This document shows, piece after piece, positions 40,601 through 51,850 of a DNA stretch of 64,000 nt. Position numbers and translations under genes: made by a program. The stretch covers positions 155,793,490 through 155,857,489 of the forward strand of contig NC_084462.1 in assembly GCF_027409185.1 (NCBI RefSeq), read 5' to 3'. Origin of the DNA: Cynocephalus volans. Taxonomy: Eukaryota > Chordata > Mammalia > Dermoptera > Cynocephalidae. Position 1 is the first letter of the stretch. Each line of letters opens with the position of its first letter. A model generated the notes under the pieces. That model did no database searches, had not been told where the DNA came from, and worked only from the letters and a program-made list of their open reading frames with translations.

Positions 40601-43600
40601 GTGGTGTGGCCCCAGGGGAGCTGCGCTGGGGTCAGGAGGCTGAGGTGGGAGTTGAGTTGAGCCTTTATCCTCTCTTGGGTGGAGCCAGGCCTGAGCCCGG
40701 CATGTTGGGGGTACGCCTGGGAGAGCAGGTGGGACCAGAGAGTGCCTCCTGGGCCACGAAGAGGGAGTGGGGAGCATGGGGATGGAGTGGTGGGGGAAGA
40801 AGAGCGTGGACACCAGGCCCTGTCCCACTCTACCTCCCCTGTCTTCCAGGTGTCCTGGCCTAGCTCAGCCTCCGCACCTCTGCTCCCTCCCCTCCTCTCA
40901 ACCCACCTGAGGAGGTCCAGCTTCACAACCTGGCATACCACAGATTCTTAACCCCCAAGTAGATATAAAGTATTGTTCATGTCCTGGGGCTGGGTGGTGG
41001 GTTCACCAGTGTTCAACATATTTATAATTTTTGTTTTTTTAGAGAGAATGGTACAACAAAATTTAAAGGAGGCCAGGCACAGACTTGCAATGACTATATG
41101 TCATGACCTAAGGATGTGTACCTCATTTTAAAAAGTGACCACTATAACCATCAATAAATATCTGCTGTATGACCCAGTTCCTGTCCTTGCAGCTTCAGTC
41201 ACCACCATCCCGTGTAGCCACTCGGAGGCATGGGCACAGCCCAGCAAAATGAAAAGAGCCAAGACTGGAGGAAACCGTGCCAAAGGAGACAGCTGCATAA
41301 ATGCCCTCACACCCACCTAGGGTGTGAACATCCTTCCCAGGATGTCCCCTGCGCCCTTAGCACCACACAGAGGCCCATGATGGTCTCATCCTGCCAGCAG
41401 CCTCCAGAAAGACTGGGTCCCCTGGTCTGTGATTCGCATCTGGGGCAAGTCCCTCCCCTCCCCAGGGCTCAGCTTTTTAAGCGGGCAGGTGATAACAATA
41501 CCCCAAAGGCCTGAGCAGCTGACAGGGGCCCCTCAGGTCCCCTCACCTTGCACATGCTCCAGGTGCAGGAAGATGGAGTCTTCGCTCACAAAGTACCGCA
41601 GCAGCTTTGTCATGTACGGAACTCCGTGTGGGATGATGGTCAGCCGCTCCCGGCTCACCGTGTGGCACCTGGGCAGGCTCTGGGTACGGGGCACAGCAGG
41701 CAGATCAGCTGGGGACAGGCCAGAGGCTGCTGCAGTTAGTGCACATCCTAGCCCTGGTTTCAAGGGCACCTGTATGAGGGGTGAGAGCCACCCTGAGGAG
41801 CAACTGCTTCCCCCAGTTCCCAACATGGTCCTCACTGCTATTTCCCCCATAGAATCCAGGTCCTCCACCCTCCTGGCCAAGGATGGGCAGAGAGAGAGAG
41901 AGAGAGATAGTGAGTGTGTGTTTGGGAGAAGGGAGCATCTCAGGCAGAACAAACAGCTTTTGGATTTGGAGGGGAATGGACTTCAGATGCAGGTTCTGGC
42001 TAGGGGCTTCCTCAGAGGGTAGGGGTTTCTAAGAGCTCTGAGAAAGTTCCAAGGGGAATGCAGAATGGCAGGGGGCTGGGTGACACCTGCCTTTACCACG
42101 AAGGTCCCTCCAGTTGCTGGGTCCTGGACCAGTTGCACCTGCCAAAGTCCAGAAGGCACTGGTCAAGGCACATGCTACTTCCTGGGGCTCCGTGGTCCCA
42201 GCCCTAGTCCCCAGGTTCCTCCATGGAGGCTGACTCACTCCATGGCAGGGCAGGGAGGGCAGGCTTTGGTGGTGCACAGTGTGCCTCTCACTCCCAAGCT
42301 GACATTAGTCCTGCTCATCCACTCTTGCCAGAGCTGCAGGTCTTAGTTCAGGTGCTAACTCCACTAGGAAGCCTTCCCAAATTAGCGACTGTCTGTGGCC
42401 CCTAATCTGTTTCCAGTGCTCTCTGGGCTCACCCTCAGCAGGTGTGTCTAAGCTCCTGTCTCCCCTCTGGACTGTAAGCAGAGACCACACTGTGCAGCTC
42501 TGTATTCCCAGAGCCCTGCACAGCACAGGGATGTATATAGTAGGTGCTTCACACATGCACGGTGAGGGGGCCAGAGCCTCAGCTGCTGGGCAGGGGTGAG
42601 GGGCCCCACGTTGTAAGAAGGCTCTCCCTTCTCCCCTGCTCGGGCTGGGCCAGATCCTGTGTGGCCTGGGGGGAGGTTGAGGAAGCCCTCTTCTACTGGG
42701 ACCCACGGAGATCAACCTTCACCCCAGGCCTCGGCAAGAACCCCACCATCCTGCAGGGCCTGAGGGCATCACAGCTGAGGGGACCTCAGAGCCAGTCACT
42801 TCCTCTGATCTCTGACAAGTGAGAAAGCCGAGGCTCTGGGAGTGTGGCTCCAGGTCACTAACACCATGGGCTTGGCCTGCTTCTTCAGGTCTCTTTTCCT
42901 GCCCCATCTTCTTTTAAATAAAGTCCTCTCTGCAGAGGCTTTTTTTTTTTTTTTTAAAGATGACCAGTAAGGGGATCTTAACCCTTGATTTGGTGTTGTC
43001 AGCACCACGCTTTCCCAAGTGAGCTAACCAGCCATCCCTATATAGGATCCGAACCCTTGGTCTTGGTGTTATCAGCACCACACTCTTCCAAGTGAGCCAC
43101 AGGCCAGCCCTTGCAGAGGCTGTCTTTGAAGAGCAACCCTCTCCTTTTCATGCTGGTTTTGGTTAGAGGCAGAGCCTGCCAATCACTGTTAAGGGCCTTG
43201 TTTGGAGTTGAGCCCTTGACTCATCCCAGTGGTGGGCAGGGGTGGGTCCCAGCTGTAGGAGGGGGCACACAGGGCAGGAAGGCAGAAGATTCAACCGAGA
43301 TGAGGGGCAGGTGGCAGTAAGCCCAGCACCCTGTGTTGTGACTCCTTGGCCATGGGCCTGCCCTGAAGACACTCTCCCCAGGGAGGACATAGGCCAGCTG
43401 TGGTGGGGTGTGGGAGCTGGGCCCTGAGCCCAAGCCACTGGGCAGTGATGAAAGCTGCAGCCTAGGATTAGGGTAGGGGAAAGGGCACTAGATCTTGAAC
43501 AAGTGAACTGATTTTCTCATCTACCAAGGAGGAATTATAAATGCCCATCTTCCCTACATCACTGGTTTGTTGAGGCCATAAATGGGAAAGTCCTCTGTGA

Positions 43601-46600
43601 ATGTAAGGGCCATGAGCATGTCAGTTACCACATCACCTCTGTGAACCTTGCTCTTCTTAACTGCAAAAGGGGGTCATATTGGCTATAAAGCGCTATCTCC
43701 GTGTTAAGCACTTTACACAGGCTATTATTCAATTTTAGACCTACAACGCTACCAGGTGAGAGATATTAGTGATCCATTTTATTGATAAAGAAATTGAACT
43801 TCACAGAGGTTATACTGCCTATGTCCCACTGCTACAAAGTGGTCCGGGTTTGAATATAGGCCCTTGGCAAGCGCTTTCTCTTTGGGCCTCAGTTATCCTC
43901 ATCAGTAAAAATGAAAGCAGTGGACTGACTACATGAGCACCCAGGGTCCTTCCTGCTGCAGGAGTGAAGTGTCCCTTCTGACCACCAGAGGTCTCTCCTC
44001 CAACGGCCAGAGACCAAGCCCCATCTGGCTCCCTGACTTGTGCAATATTTGAAAAAGAAAGGAAGAAAACTCTGGGTCACTGAGGAGAACAGAGTTTCCC
44101 ACAAGTACTAACGGCCTGGATAATTCCCCATTGTCTCTTGCCAAGCGGTATTCCCCACTATCTTGTCCAGGGCAAGGCCCTCTAATTTAGAGTCCAAAAA
44201 CCCAGCAGTGAAGGCTGGGGAAGCCAGAAATAAAACTTGATCCATATATTGAAACAATTGTGTTTTTTTAAATATACTAAAACCCACCATTTATCTAGAA
44301 AGAATTAGACCAAAACATTTAACAGTGATTTTCTTGGAGTTAGGATGGTGAGGAGTTTCTTTTTTTTTATTTATTTATTTTTTCTGTTTTAAACTCCTTT
44401 CTCTCTCATTATATCACAAAAAGGCAGCAGAGGGGGCATTTTCCCATTAACACAACCAAACAAATAATTCCCTTCTTTTGCTCAGTGGTTTGGGGGACAG
44501 AGCACTATCTATCACTTGACCTCTATAAACCTCAGTTTCATTCTCTGTAAGACTACTATTAAAACAGCCCTCTCTAACAGAACTTTCCACCATGGGGGAA
44601 ATATTACATATCTGCATTTTAGAAGCCATTGGCCACATGAAGCTATCCAGCCCTTGAAATGTAGCCAGTGCAACTGAGATATAGAATACTTAATTTCAAT
44701 TAATATGAATAGTCTTGTGTGGCTAGTGCCACTTTATTGGACAACACAATATATAATGTTTTTTCCCACAGGGTGACTGTGAGGATTTAATGCCATTGCT
44801 CTGTAAATGGGAACATGCATTGAGAATGTCAGGTGAGCTTTACTATTGGGAAGATGGAAGGAGGTTCTGAGTGGCTGCTCTCACCTTTTTAAAAAGAATC
44901 TTTTCAAAAAAAGAAACCCACTGAGTTCTTGGGACACAGGGACAATTGCAACTTTGGTGAAACACAGTAAATCTTTTCTTTAAAGATGCCCCAAAAATCA
45001 AAATCCCACGAAGAATCTCTGATGGGCCAAACAAGCCCAAAAGCTTCAAACAGGTTCTCAAACTCAAAGGCCCACAGGGATCAGACGTGAAAAAAGCGGG
45101 TGGGTGGGGACAGGCGCGAATGGGAGGGCTGATGCTCCCTTAAAGAGGCCAGCTCCTCCTCCACTCCCTGCTGCCATGTGGGAATGTGAGCCCAACATTT
45201 CCAGATCTTCTAATTTTTCAAGAGAAGCAAGAAATCTGGACGTTTTGTGAAATCTGCATATTTTTAAATGTTGGTAATAATTTAAAAAAAAAAAAGACAT
45301 ACAAAAAAACCTGTTATTGAGCCAAATAAAACAAGATGTGACTTGGATGACTTTTTTCTTCCCCATCCCCAACTTGAGCCTGGCTCCTAGACAAGCTCAG
45401 CAAATACCCAGAGACATCTCCCTGGCCCCCCAGGCTCCCTGAGAGCAGACCCCTGGGTATTCTGGCTGCCTACCTAGTTCCTGACCCACCCACCTTGCTG
45501 CTCCTTGCCTCCCCCTCCCCCTGCCAACATCTCTTCAGCCCCTGGAGACCCCCTCCCCAGCCCAGTTAACCCTAACAACTGGGCACCTTTGGGGGAACTC
45601 AAGTATCATCCTGAGCAAGCCCTGTGCTTCCTCCCTGGGCCTGAAGGCTGCTGCGGGCTGGCACTGCCCTCCGCCTGGATCTGCCTGGGCAGAGCCATGG
45701 AACGGAACAGGGGCAACAGCATATCCAGGCCTGGCCACAGGGATCTGGGCCCAGTGGCTGTCACACCTTTCCTAATTTGGTGAAAGTGCTGTTCCTGGCT
45801 TGGTTATGACACAGGAAAAGGAAGCAGGATCTCGGGAAGAAAGTGAAGCTTAGTGCCCAAGAAAGGGTAAAAAAGGTAAGAAGGGCAATCTCAAAACAGA
45901 ATGGTTGGGCTTGGCCTTAATTTGTGCTTTCCATCTGCACAGGCCTCAGAATGCTGGATTCCTAAATCCTTTGCAAACGCATGTCCTGGGGTTAAGCAAA
46001 TTTGGGAATTCTCACAGACCTCCTTCTTGGAGACTCTGGTATACATTTGCATCCTAAAAGCTCTCAGAGGTCCTGTAATTAGCAAACAAAGTAATGTAAC
46101 TTTAACTCACCGTTTCCCAAATTTACTCAATTTAGAACCCCTGTCATCATAACACCTATGGTTTAGCAGGATCTCACTGGGGGAAATGGTATCAGTCGCC
46201 TCTCCAGCCTGTCTGTGGGAGCTGCTGTGCTTGGCCAGGATGGGAGCTTGGCCAGTTTGCAGTGGGAGAGAGACTGCCACAGATGGAAGCTGGCTGTGCC
46301 TTAGCTGACAGTCTGGGGCCTATTCCAGGGACCTAGGAGAAGCAGCTGGAGAAGAACCAAGAATGGGAGCCTGCACGCCTCCCTGCTCTCTCTTGTCACT
46401 TGCATTTATAGCCATCGAATATATATTAAACGTCTTGGCGTGTGCCAGGCCTTTCTCCAAAATTATTTAGTTTTATTTCCCGGATCAGCCTGTGGGGCTA
46501 GGATTCTTACCCCACTTAACAGATGAGGAAACCAAAGCTCAGAGAGATGAAGGCACTTGCCCATGGCCAGCCTGTGCACTGCCCAGGCAGCACATCATCT

Positions 46601-49600
46601 CACATGTGGGGAAGCCCACACTGTTCTTGTCTCTAGGGGCCCCCAGATGCACCAAAACCACCCAATGAGTATTTTAAATGACAAGTATCTGGTCTCAACC
46701 CTGGAAATTCTGACTCCACAGGTCTGCGGTGGGGCCCAGGCATTTGTAGTTTTAGGAAGCTCCCCGGGTGATTCTGATAAACAGCCAGTTTGGGAAAGAA
46801 ATGCTTTAGTAACTACTCGGTATCTCTGGGTGGGGGCAGAGGGGAACCCAATACTGGCTCAGCTCTCATTTGCCCTAACTTTGTTCTTTCTGATTTCCCC
46901 AAGTAAGGGTTAGGGTGTTACCTCCCATCTTTCTGTTTGCCCTGAATTAAGGGAAAGGGTGCAAGACGGGGTCAGTGGAGGGTGAGGGTGGCACGAGAGA
47001 AAGGGCAGAGCTGCCCAGGCCCGGGCAATGCCCAGGCCAGCTGGAGGCTTCTGCAGGACAGGCTTCTGGAAATGAGCACATTCTAGCCACGGGAAGTCCT
47101 GAGCTGTGCTCAGTGGAGAAAGGCTCTGGCTCTGGCTGCAGCCCTGGGTGCACAGTAAGTGTGGGGTAGGGCTGTGGGAAGCGGAGGAATGAGCAGGGCA
47201 GCGAGAGCTGGCAGGGCACCTGGGCACAGCTTCTCCTGCCGATTCTGTTTCAGTTCTCCCTGTAAGTGGGTTTTCTGTGTCTTCGCTGGGAGGCTGTGGA
47301 GAGGGGGCTGTCTGTCTCTTCTCATTCTCCACGCTCTCCTCTCCAGGACTTGACTAGTGTGTTGGGGGTGGGGGAGAGGTGGGAGCCACTGGATACAACT
47401 GCTCTCCCCTCTGACCCTGTCCTCCACCCTACCCAGAGAAGTGGGGACAGCTGCTACAGATCTCCTTCCATCACATCACGTCTCTCTCCTCACCTGCTCC
47501 ATCCAATCGCACACACTGCAGGTGTCACTCACTCACCTTCTCGATGACTCCAACCACCCTGAAGCCCCTCAGCTGCTCCAGGGCAGAGCTCAGTGTGCGG
47601 ATGGGCCGGAGCCTCAGGCTGCTGAAACCCTGCAGAGGAGGGAGACAGGCCACCCGCAGCCTCAGGTTAAGCCCTCCTCAGCCTTGGCTTCCTCCCAGGC
47701 TGTGGGCAGGGCTTCTGGCTGCCAGGAGAGCAGTGGGGAACACAGCGGGCAGGACTGGGTACAGGCAAGGACAGGCTAAGCAGAGAAGCTGGCCTTGACT
47801 GGCAGGGATCCAACTCTTCACTCAGCCCCGCCCCTCCCAGCCCTTGTCCAAGGCCAGAAAGTTCTAGGGGCTTCAGAACCCCTTCTCAAAAGCCTCATCC
47901 ACAGGAGGCAGATGCTCCCAAGATAGGGGGTAAGGAAAAAACCTAGGATCATGTGGGTCTTATATAACATGCCTTGAAGGCCAAGCACCTGCTTTGGGGA
48001 AAGGCAGCCTTGCACGACGCGGTGAGCCTAGGAGGGTATGTGCGTGTGACTGTGCACACCTGTGGCATGAGAAGTGTATGTGCAATTTCAACCTACACCC
48101 AGTGCCCACTGGGTTAGGAAGAGCCTTATGGGAGAGTCTTTGGGCACGCATGCATTCATGTGTGTGTGTGTGTGTGTGTGTGCACATGTGGGTGTTGGAG
48201 TCTGCTGCAATTGAATTCACAAAAGAAACAATCTGGAGGCTTTGAGCGTGCACACATGCAAACATGTATGGAGCTGTGTCAGGTTTGTAGATGTAGATGT
48301 GTACATATGTCAAATGCTCTGTGAGGGTGTGAGACAGGACTGGGGATGATTCAGTGTTTGAAAATAAATGAACCGTGCTGGCGTTGGAAAGAGAGGAAGC
48401 CAGGGGGTGAATGGGGCAGGCAACTCTGGCTCACACCAGCCCACCTTATCCTGAAGCCCTGGATGGGCCTGTGGGTATGAGGGCCTCAGCCCTCTCCTCT
48501 CAGAGCCCTCTTGCTCCTCAGGCCTTTGGGGAGGGGTCTTCTCACCGTGCCAGGGCTGGCTCCACTGCCCAGTGTCCACTGCAAGTGGCAGTTGAAAATC
48601 TCCTCCGCCCGTCGCAGGTACTTGGTAATTTTCAGCTTTACAGCCTCACATCGCTCCTTGTTGGGGTCAACTGTGGGGGACGAGAGTCACCAGGGCCCAC
48701 CCCTGCCCCCCACCATGGCTTTGGAGAGCTGGTGTTCCAGCTCCCATTGCCTGCCCTCTGTCCTCCACAGGAGATCTGTTCTCGATCCCTCCTCTGGGGT
48801 GGGAGACCAGCAGCGGAGGAGGAGGAAGCAAGATGGCAGGAGGAGGTTGGGAACCACGGTCACCCCTCAGCCTGACAGCACCTTTACAGTTGGCACCCAC
48901 CACCTTGCTGGCTGCCATCACACTCTGGGAAGGTACAGGGTGGGGATTTCCACGTCATTTTTTCAGAGGAGGAGACATGCTTCTAGAGAGTTTCTTCCAT
49001 CTCTGATGCCAGTGTGAAAAAGGACAGGGTGGGGACCAGGATTGGAGGGCCAAGAAATTCACTGGACAGGCTTTCAGGGGTCTCTTTAGCAGGAGGGTAG
49101 GAAGGATGAGTCCATTTTTAAACAAATTCCCATTTGGGCCCTCAGAGGTCTCACACTGCCCTCAGCACCAGCCTCTCCCCAGCATGGAAGTGCCTCACCC
49201 TGCCCAGAAGAGGCCTTCCCTCTCACTTCCAGGCCTTTCCTGTTCTCTCTCTGGAACACTCTCTGGCCCTTCAGCTGGACGTCGCACCTGCCATTCTTCA
49301 GTGCTCAGATTAGAGTTTTGACTTCCAGAAAATGCCTTATGCTAGCCCAGTGTGGCCTCAGTTTCCCTCTTCCCTCCCTTCACTTCCCCCTCACTCTTCC
49401 CACCTAGGGCTATAATTGTCATCATCAACTCACTGATCTCCCCAACTAGAATGCAAGTGCCCAGAGGGCAGGGGCCCAGCCAAGCTCCAGGGGCAGTCCA
49501 GTGAGTGGGTCAAGTACACAGCCCCTGCACCCAAACCTGTTCAAAGCCCAGCTTTGCCATTTGATAGCTGTGGAGCCTTGAGCAAGTGATGTAACAGCCC

Positions 49601-50178
49601 ATGCCTCAGTTTCCTTATCCAGAAAATGGGAATAAAATAATAGTTCTCATACACTTGGAACTACGTGAAACAACATATATAGTAATTTCTATTACTATGA
49701 GGCTCAAATGAGTTAATATAGGTAAAGCTCTTAGAATGGTGCTGGGCATATACTTAGTATAGTTTAATAAGTGCTAGCTAACATTATTATCCTTCATGGA
49801 AGCCCTGCAGTGCCAGCATAGTGCCCTGCTCACCCAGTATAGATGGACAGAGGACAGGACAGATGGATGACAAGCCCTGCACTGCCCTGTCCCTGCCCAG
49901 CCTTGGCCCTCACCGTGAACACCACGGAGCAGCACATCCACGCCATTCTGGTAGTGGTTGAAGGCTGCCTCGTAGTCCTCACTAACGTCACTCTCCAGGG
50001 CCAGCCGGATCTGTGTGGCCGCATCCACCAGGTAGTCACGCTTGGTCATGTCAGGTGCCCCTGCAGCCACCCGGTTGCAAATCTGCTTCAGGTACACACG
50101 GGCCTGGGACTGTGCTCTTGAGCAGGGAGCAGGCTCCAGGCAGGGGCTGGGCAGGCACTCGCAGGCCACCAGGCTCAT
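37556..50178 (-). CDS. RPS6KL1: Ribosomal protein S6 kinase-like 1 (MIT domain, kinase-like domain)
   Basis: Ten coding exons on the - strand join in frame to 549 residues, the length I remember for the human protein. An N-terminal MIT domain (about 44-120: [20 protein letters not shown] ... [15 protein letters not shown]) should bind ESCRT-III-type tails on endosomal membranes. A kinase-like fold follows (about 150-545), with beta-3 lysine K177 in FVVK and a low-complexity insert of about 150 residues in exon 7. Its catalytic loop reads CRDLNPRN (410-417), APE is at 452-454, and an AGC-like tail part [10 protein letters not shown] is present. The DFG motif reads YFG (430-432), so the Mg-binding Asp is absent and the glycine loop is weak. 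This predicts a pseudokinase or very weak kinase despite the name. Two introns use GC donors. Function in the cell is poorly defined. Confidence 0.95.
37980..38075 (-). CDS. RPS6KL1: RPS6KL1 exon 10
   Basis: 96 nt, residues 482-513 ([20 protein letters not shown] ...). Acceptor gtccttccag, donor gtgagg. Confidence 0.94.
38180..38350 (-). mobile_element. MIR SINE in RPS6KL1 intron
   Basis: Reversed MIR: 'gtatgccagacactgcacta', then 'ggatttgaacccagatccct' and 'ctggctccaagctt'. Confidence 0.65.
39450..39532 (-). CDS. RPS6KL1: RPS6KL1 exon 9
   Basis: 83 nt, residues 454-481 ([20 protein letters not shown] ...), kinase subdomain IX with the D-W-W-S-F-G motif. Acceptor ttcttgcag, donor gtgagt. 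Confidence 0.95.
39674..39763 (-). CDS. RPS6KL1: RPS6KL1 exon 8, activation segment with YFG
   Basis: 90 nt, residues 424-454 ([20 protein letters not shown] ... LYSAP). Encodes YFG where active kinases have DFG. The donor reads CAG|gcaaga, a GC donor. The acceptor gaatgaaaag lacks a pyrimidine run next to it; the pyrimidine-rich stretch lies about 20-40 nt upstream. Confidence 0.92.
40143..40748 (-). CDS. RPS6KL1: RPS6KL1 exon 7, kinase insert and catalytic loop
   Basis: 606 nt, residues 222-424. Starts [11 protein letters not shown], then a Ser/Pro/Arg/Gly-rich insert with little predicted order, then [20 protein letters not shown] and the catalytic loop [13 protein letters not shown]. Acceptor tcgtggcccag, donor gtaggt. 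Confidence 0.95.
41547..41679 (-). CDS. RPS6KL1: RPS6KL1 exon 6
   Basis: 133 nt, residues 178-222 ([20 protein letters not shown] ... FLHLEHVQ), N-lobe alpha-C to hinge. Acceptor ccgtacccag, donor gtgagg. Confidence 0.95.
42091..42138 (-). CDS. RPS6KL1: RPS6KL1 exon 5, beta-3 lysine, GC donor
   Basis: 48 nt, residues 162-177 ([16 protein letters not shown]). Acceptor gactttggcag. The donor is AAG|gcaggt, a GC splice site. Using a GT three codons earlier or four bases later would lose the lysine or shift the frame. Confidence 0.9.
42300..42565 (+). mobile_element. L2 3'-end fragment
   Basis: + strand L2: 'ctaggaagccttcccaaatt', 'ctgtctcccctctggactgt', 'cagctctgtattcccagag' and 'gtatatagtaggtgcttcac'. 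Confidence 0.65.
42940..43110 (-). mobile_element. Dimeric tRNA-Ile SINE (CYN-like)
   Basis: Reversed full dimer, so in the same sense as RPS6KL1: T tail, 'gatgaccagtaaggggatc', 'accagccatccctatatagg', ending caggccagccc. Flanks tgcagaggct form the target-site duplication. Confidence 0.9.
43490..43640 (+). mobile_element. MIR SINE fragment
   Basis: Degenerate MIR: 'ttttctcatctaccaaggag', 'ggtttgttgaggccataaat' and 'tctgtgaatgtaagggcc'. Confidence 0.5.
43680..43915 (-). mobile_element. MIR SINE
   Basis: Reversed MIR: 'gttaagcactttacacaggc', 'ccattttattgataaagaa', 'cacagaggttatactgccta' and 'ggtccgggtttgaatatagg'. Confidence 0.7.
44555..44755. mobile_element. Non-autonomous DNA transposon, family unresolved
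   Basis: Partly palindromic: 'attggccacatgaagctatc' and 'cccttgaaatgtagccagtg' near the left, 'tgtggctagtgccactttat' and tggacaacacaat at the right, with an AT-rich centre. Typical of small mammalian hAT-type elements. Confidence 0.5.
44760..46395. other. RPS6KL1 intron 4, unassigned part
   Basis: Unique non-coding sequence. Some open frames exist (for example 45505-45783) but without splice or homology support. Confidence 0.45.
46400..46600 (-). mobile_element. MIR SINE
   Basis: Reversed MIR: 'gcgtgtgccaggcctttctc', 'cccacttaacagatgaggaa', 'ctcagagagatgaaggcac' and 'ttgcccatggccag'. Confidence 0.7.
46645..46815. mobile_element. MER5A-like DNA transposon
   Basis: hAT-Charlie blocks: 'ctggaaattctgactccaca', 'ggtctgcggtggggcccagg', 'catttgtagttttaggaagc' and 'gggtgattctgataaacag'. 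Confidence 0.7.
47537..47629 (-). CDS. RPS6KL1: RPS6KL1 exon 4
   Basis: 93 nt, residues 131-161 ([20 protein letters not shown] ...), linker into the kinase-like N lobe; the glycine-loop position reads VVGVIEK. Acceptor cctctgcag, donor gtgagt. Confidence 0.94.
48159..48182. repeat. (GT)n microsatellite
   Basis: Short gt tract of about 12 units in RPS6KL1 intron 3. Confidence 0.85.
48546..48670 (-). CDS. RPS6KL1: RPS6KL1 exon 3
   Basis: 125 nt, residues 89-130 ([20 protein letters not shown] ...), third helix of the MIT domain. Acceptor tcccccacag, donor gtgaga. Confidence 0.95.
49190..49490 (+). mobile_element. L2 3'-end fragment
   Basis: + strand L2: 'gaggccttccctctcacttc', 'cctgttctctctctggaaca', 'aactagaatgcaagtgccca' and gagggcaggg. 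Confidence 0.6.
49505..49790 (+). mobile_element. MIR SINE
   Basis: Nearly complete MIR: 'gagccttgagcaagtgatgt', 'cctcagtttccttatccaga', aaatgggaataa, 'gagttaatataggtaaagct' and 'gtgctgggcatatacttagt'. Confidence 0.8.
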
Positions 50179-50198
50179 GGCTGTCCTACGGCTGGGAT
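49914..50198 (-). CDS. RPS6KL1: RPS6KL1 exon 2, start codon
   Basis: Coding from ATG at 50178-50176 to the donor gtgagg at 49913; residues 1-89 ([20 protein letters not shown] ...). Twenty bases of 5' UTR lie between the acceptor tgcttgttccag and the ATG. The open frame continues upstream, but the splice acceptor and family N-terminus fix this start. Confidence 0.94.
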
Positions 50199-50312
50199 CT
50201 GGAACAAGCAAATCCATTAGGGAGGACCTAGATGGAAGCCACACCCCTATTTGTACCCCCGTTTCCTCCACTGAATATTTGGTAGACTAATATTCACCTT
50301 CACAGGCTGGAG

Positions 50313-50426
50313 GGCCGGCCCGTGGCTCACTTGGGAGAGTGTGGTGCTGATAACACCAAGGCTGCGGGTTCGGATCCCATATAGGGGTGGCTGGTTGGCT
50401 CACTGGGTGAGCATGGTGCTGACATA
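50313..50426 (+). mobile_element. tRNA-Ile SINE without tail
   Basis: Unit 1 complete and unit 2 cut after gagcatggtgctgaca, with no A tail. Flanks aggctggaggg on both sides look like a target-site duplication, so the end may have been lost at or after insertion. Confidence 0.8.
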
Positions 50427-50534
50427 GGCTGGAGGGATCAGAGCTAATGTGGGTAAGGTCTCTTCACTGATCCAGTCCTCCCTAAGTGGTGGTAATGATA
50501 GAACAATAACATGGCTTGGGGCTGTTTTCCTTTC

Positions 50535-50650
50535 CATTCAGATTCAGTTCAACAAATATTTCTGGAGCATCTACTACGTGTTGTGCACTGGAGAGAGCTG
50601 AGGATACCTGTGACCCAGAGCTGCCTTCACGAGGTGTCCACAGAGCACAC
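50535..50650 (-). mobile_element. L2 3'-end fragment
   Basis: Reversed L2: 'ttcaacaaatatttctggag' and 'catctactacgtgttgtgca'. Confidence 0.55.
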
Positions 50651-51629
50651 CTGGAGTCTAGTATGCATTACACGTAAGGAAGCCACACACTCTGGGCTCA
50701 AAGGCCATTCCTCATGCTGTTCCCTCCTCCCTGCCTGTTTTCCCCTCCCTTCTCCTCCTAGGGGAATCGCATTCACCATTACGGGTTAAGCGTAATGGCT
50801 CCTCTACCGGGAGAGGGGCTCCTGCTTTGTTTCCCTTGGTCCTGAGGTCGGTGTGGTCTGTGAGCGATGAACCCCCACGGAGACGGCAGACAGCTGGACA
50901 CAGAACCCGCCTTAAAGCCTGTTGGCAGATTAACTGTGCCACTTTAGCACATTCGGTGCCACTTTACATGGAGTTAGATGAAGGAGGCCAGGGTGACCCA
51001 GACCTAGGGAAGGGATGGATCTGTCCTCCTGGCCCTGTCTCTGAGAAGGCCAGGGGGACACGTGGTCTCCAAGGACCTGACAGCAGCTCCTCCCTGAGCA
51101 ATGTATGCCACCGATGGCCAAAAGGATAGGAGCAGTGGCTGCGGGAAAGGAAGGCGATCAGAGAGAGGCCGGCAGAGCTGCCTCAGCCCCTCACTGCAGC
51201 CTCTGCCACCTTTGCTCTCTCAGGTCCCACCGGGAAGGGACAGGGCCCGGACCCCAGGCCATTTCCACCTCTGTACAGTCAGGGAGGAGAGCACAGCACG
51301 AGCAGGAGCAGCGGGGTGGGGAGGGAGAACTGCATCCCCAAGCCAGCGGGGAAGCTGAGCCCTGGCGCGGCCAGGAGGTGGAGAGGCCACACCCTCCCTG
51401 CTCGACCCAGCCCAGGGTGACATGCAGCTCTGAGGCCTGTGCCTGCGGGGAGGAGCGGCCTCGGCCGGCTAGGCTGAGCTATCCGAGTCGGGTCGGCTTC
51501 AGGAGCGACCCCGCCGCACCCGGACACAGAAAACGGCGCGTGCACGCGAGTCCCCGGCCCGCGGGGAGCGGCCCAGGATGGCCAGCTGGGGCAGTGAGAG
51601 GCCGACGAGGAGCCGGGCAAACACCGTAC

Positions 51630-51740
51630 CTGCCCGAGCCAGGAGCTCGGTCCGCGGGGCCAAACCTCCCCTGCCGCCACCACCCGTGCAGCCGGCGGGC
51701 GAGCGTGCGCCGCGGGCCTCGCTGTGCGCCCTGCAGCCGG
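51630..51740 (-). other. RPS6KL1: RPS6KL1 non-coding exon 1 (predicted)
   Basis: On the - strand a good donor, GGGCAG|gtacgg, at 51630/51629 lies in the CpG island and could splice to the acceptor at 50199. The upstream boundary (transcription start) is an estimate. Confidence 0.5.
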
Positions 51741-51850
51741 GGGCGGGGCTCCGGCCGGTGCTGCCCGGCCATTGGCTGCAGATGAGCTCATCCCGCACCG
51801 GAGACTAAACCACCAATCACCGCCCGGCTCGGCGCCCGCCCGCCCTTAAA
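51738..51850 (-). promoter_or_regulatory. RPS6KL1: RPS6KL1 promoter elements
   Basis: A GC box (gggggcggggc on the + strand, about 51739-51749) and a - strand CCAAT box (attgg at 51771-51775) lie upstream of the predicted exon 1. A second ccaat on the + strand at 51813-51817 points the other way. Confidence 0.5.

Noticed and set aside
51105-51785. 226-codon + strand and 170-codon - strand open frames in the RPS6KL1 CpG island
   Set aside because: Overlapping frames on opposite strands in very GC-rich sequence, with no homology or splice logic.
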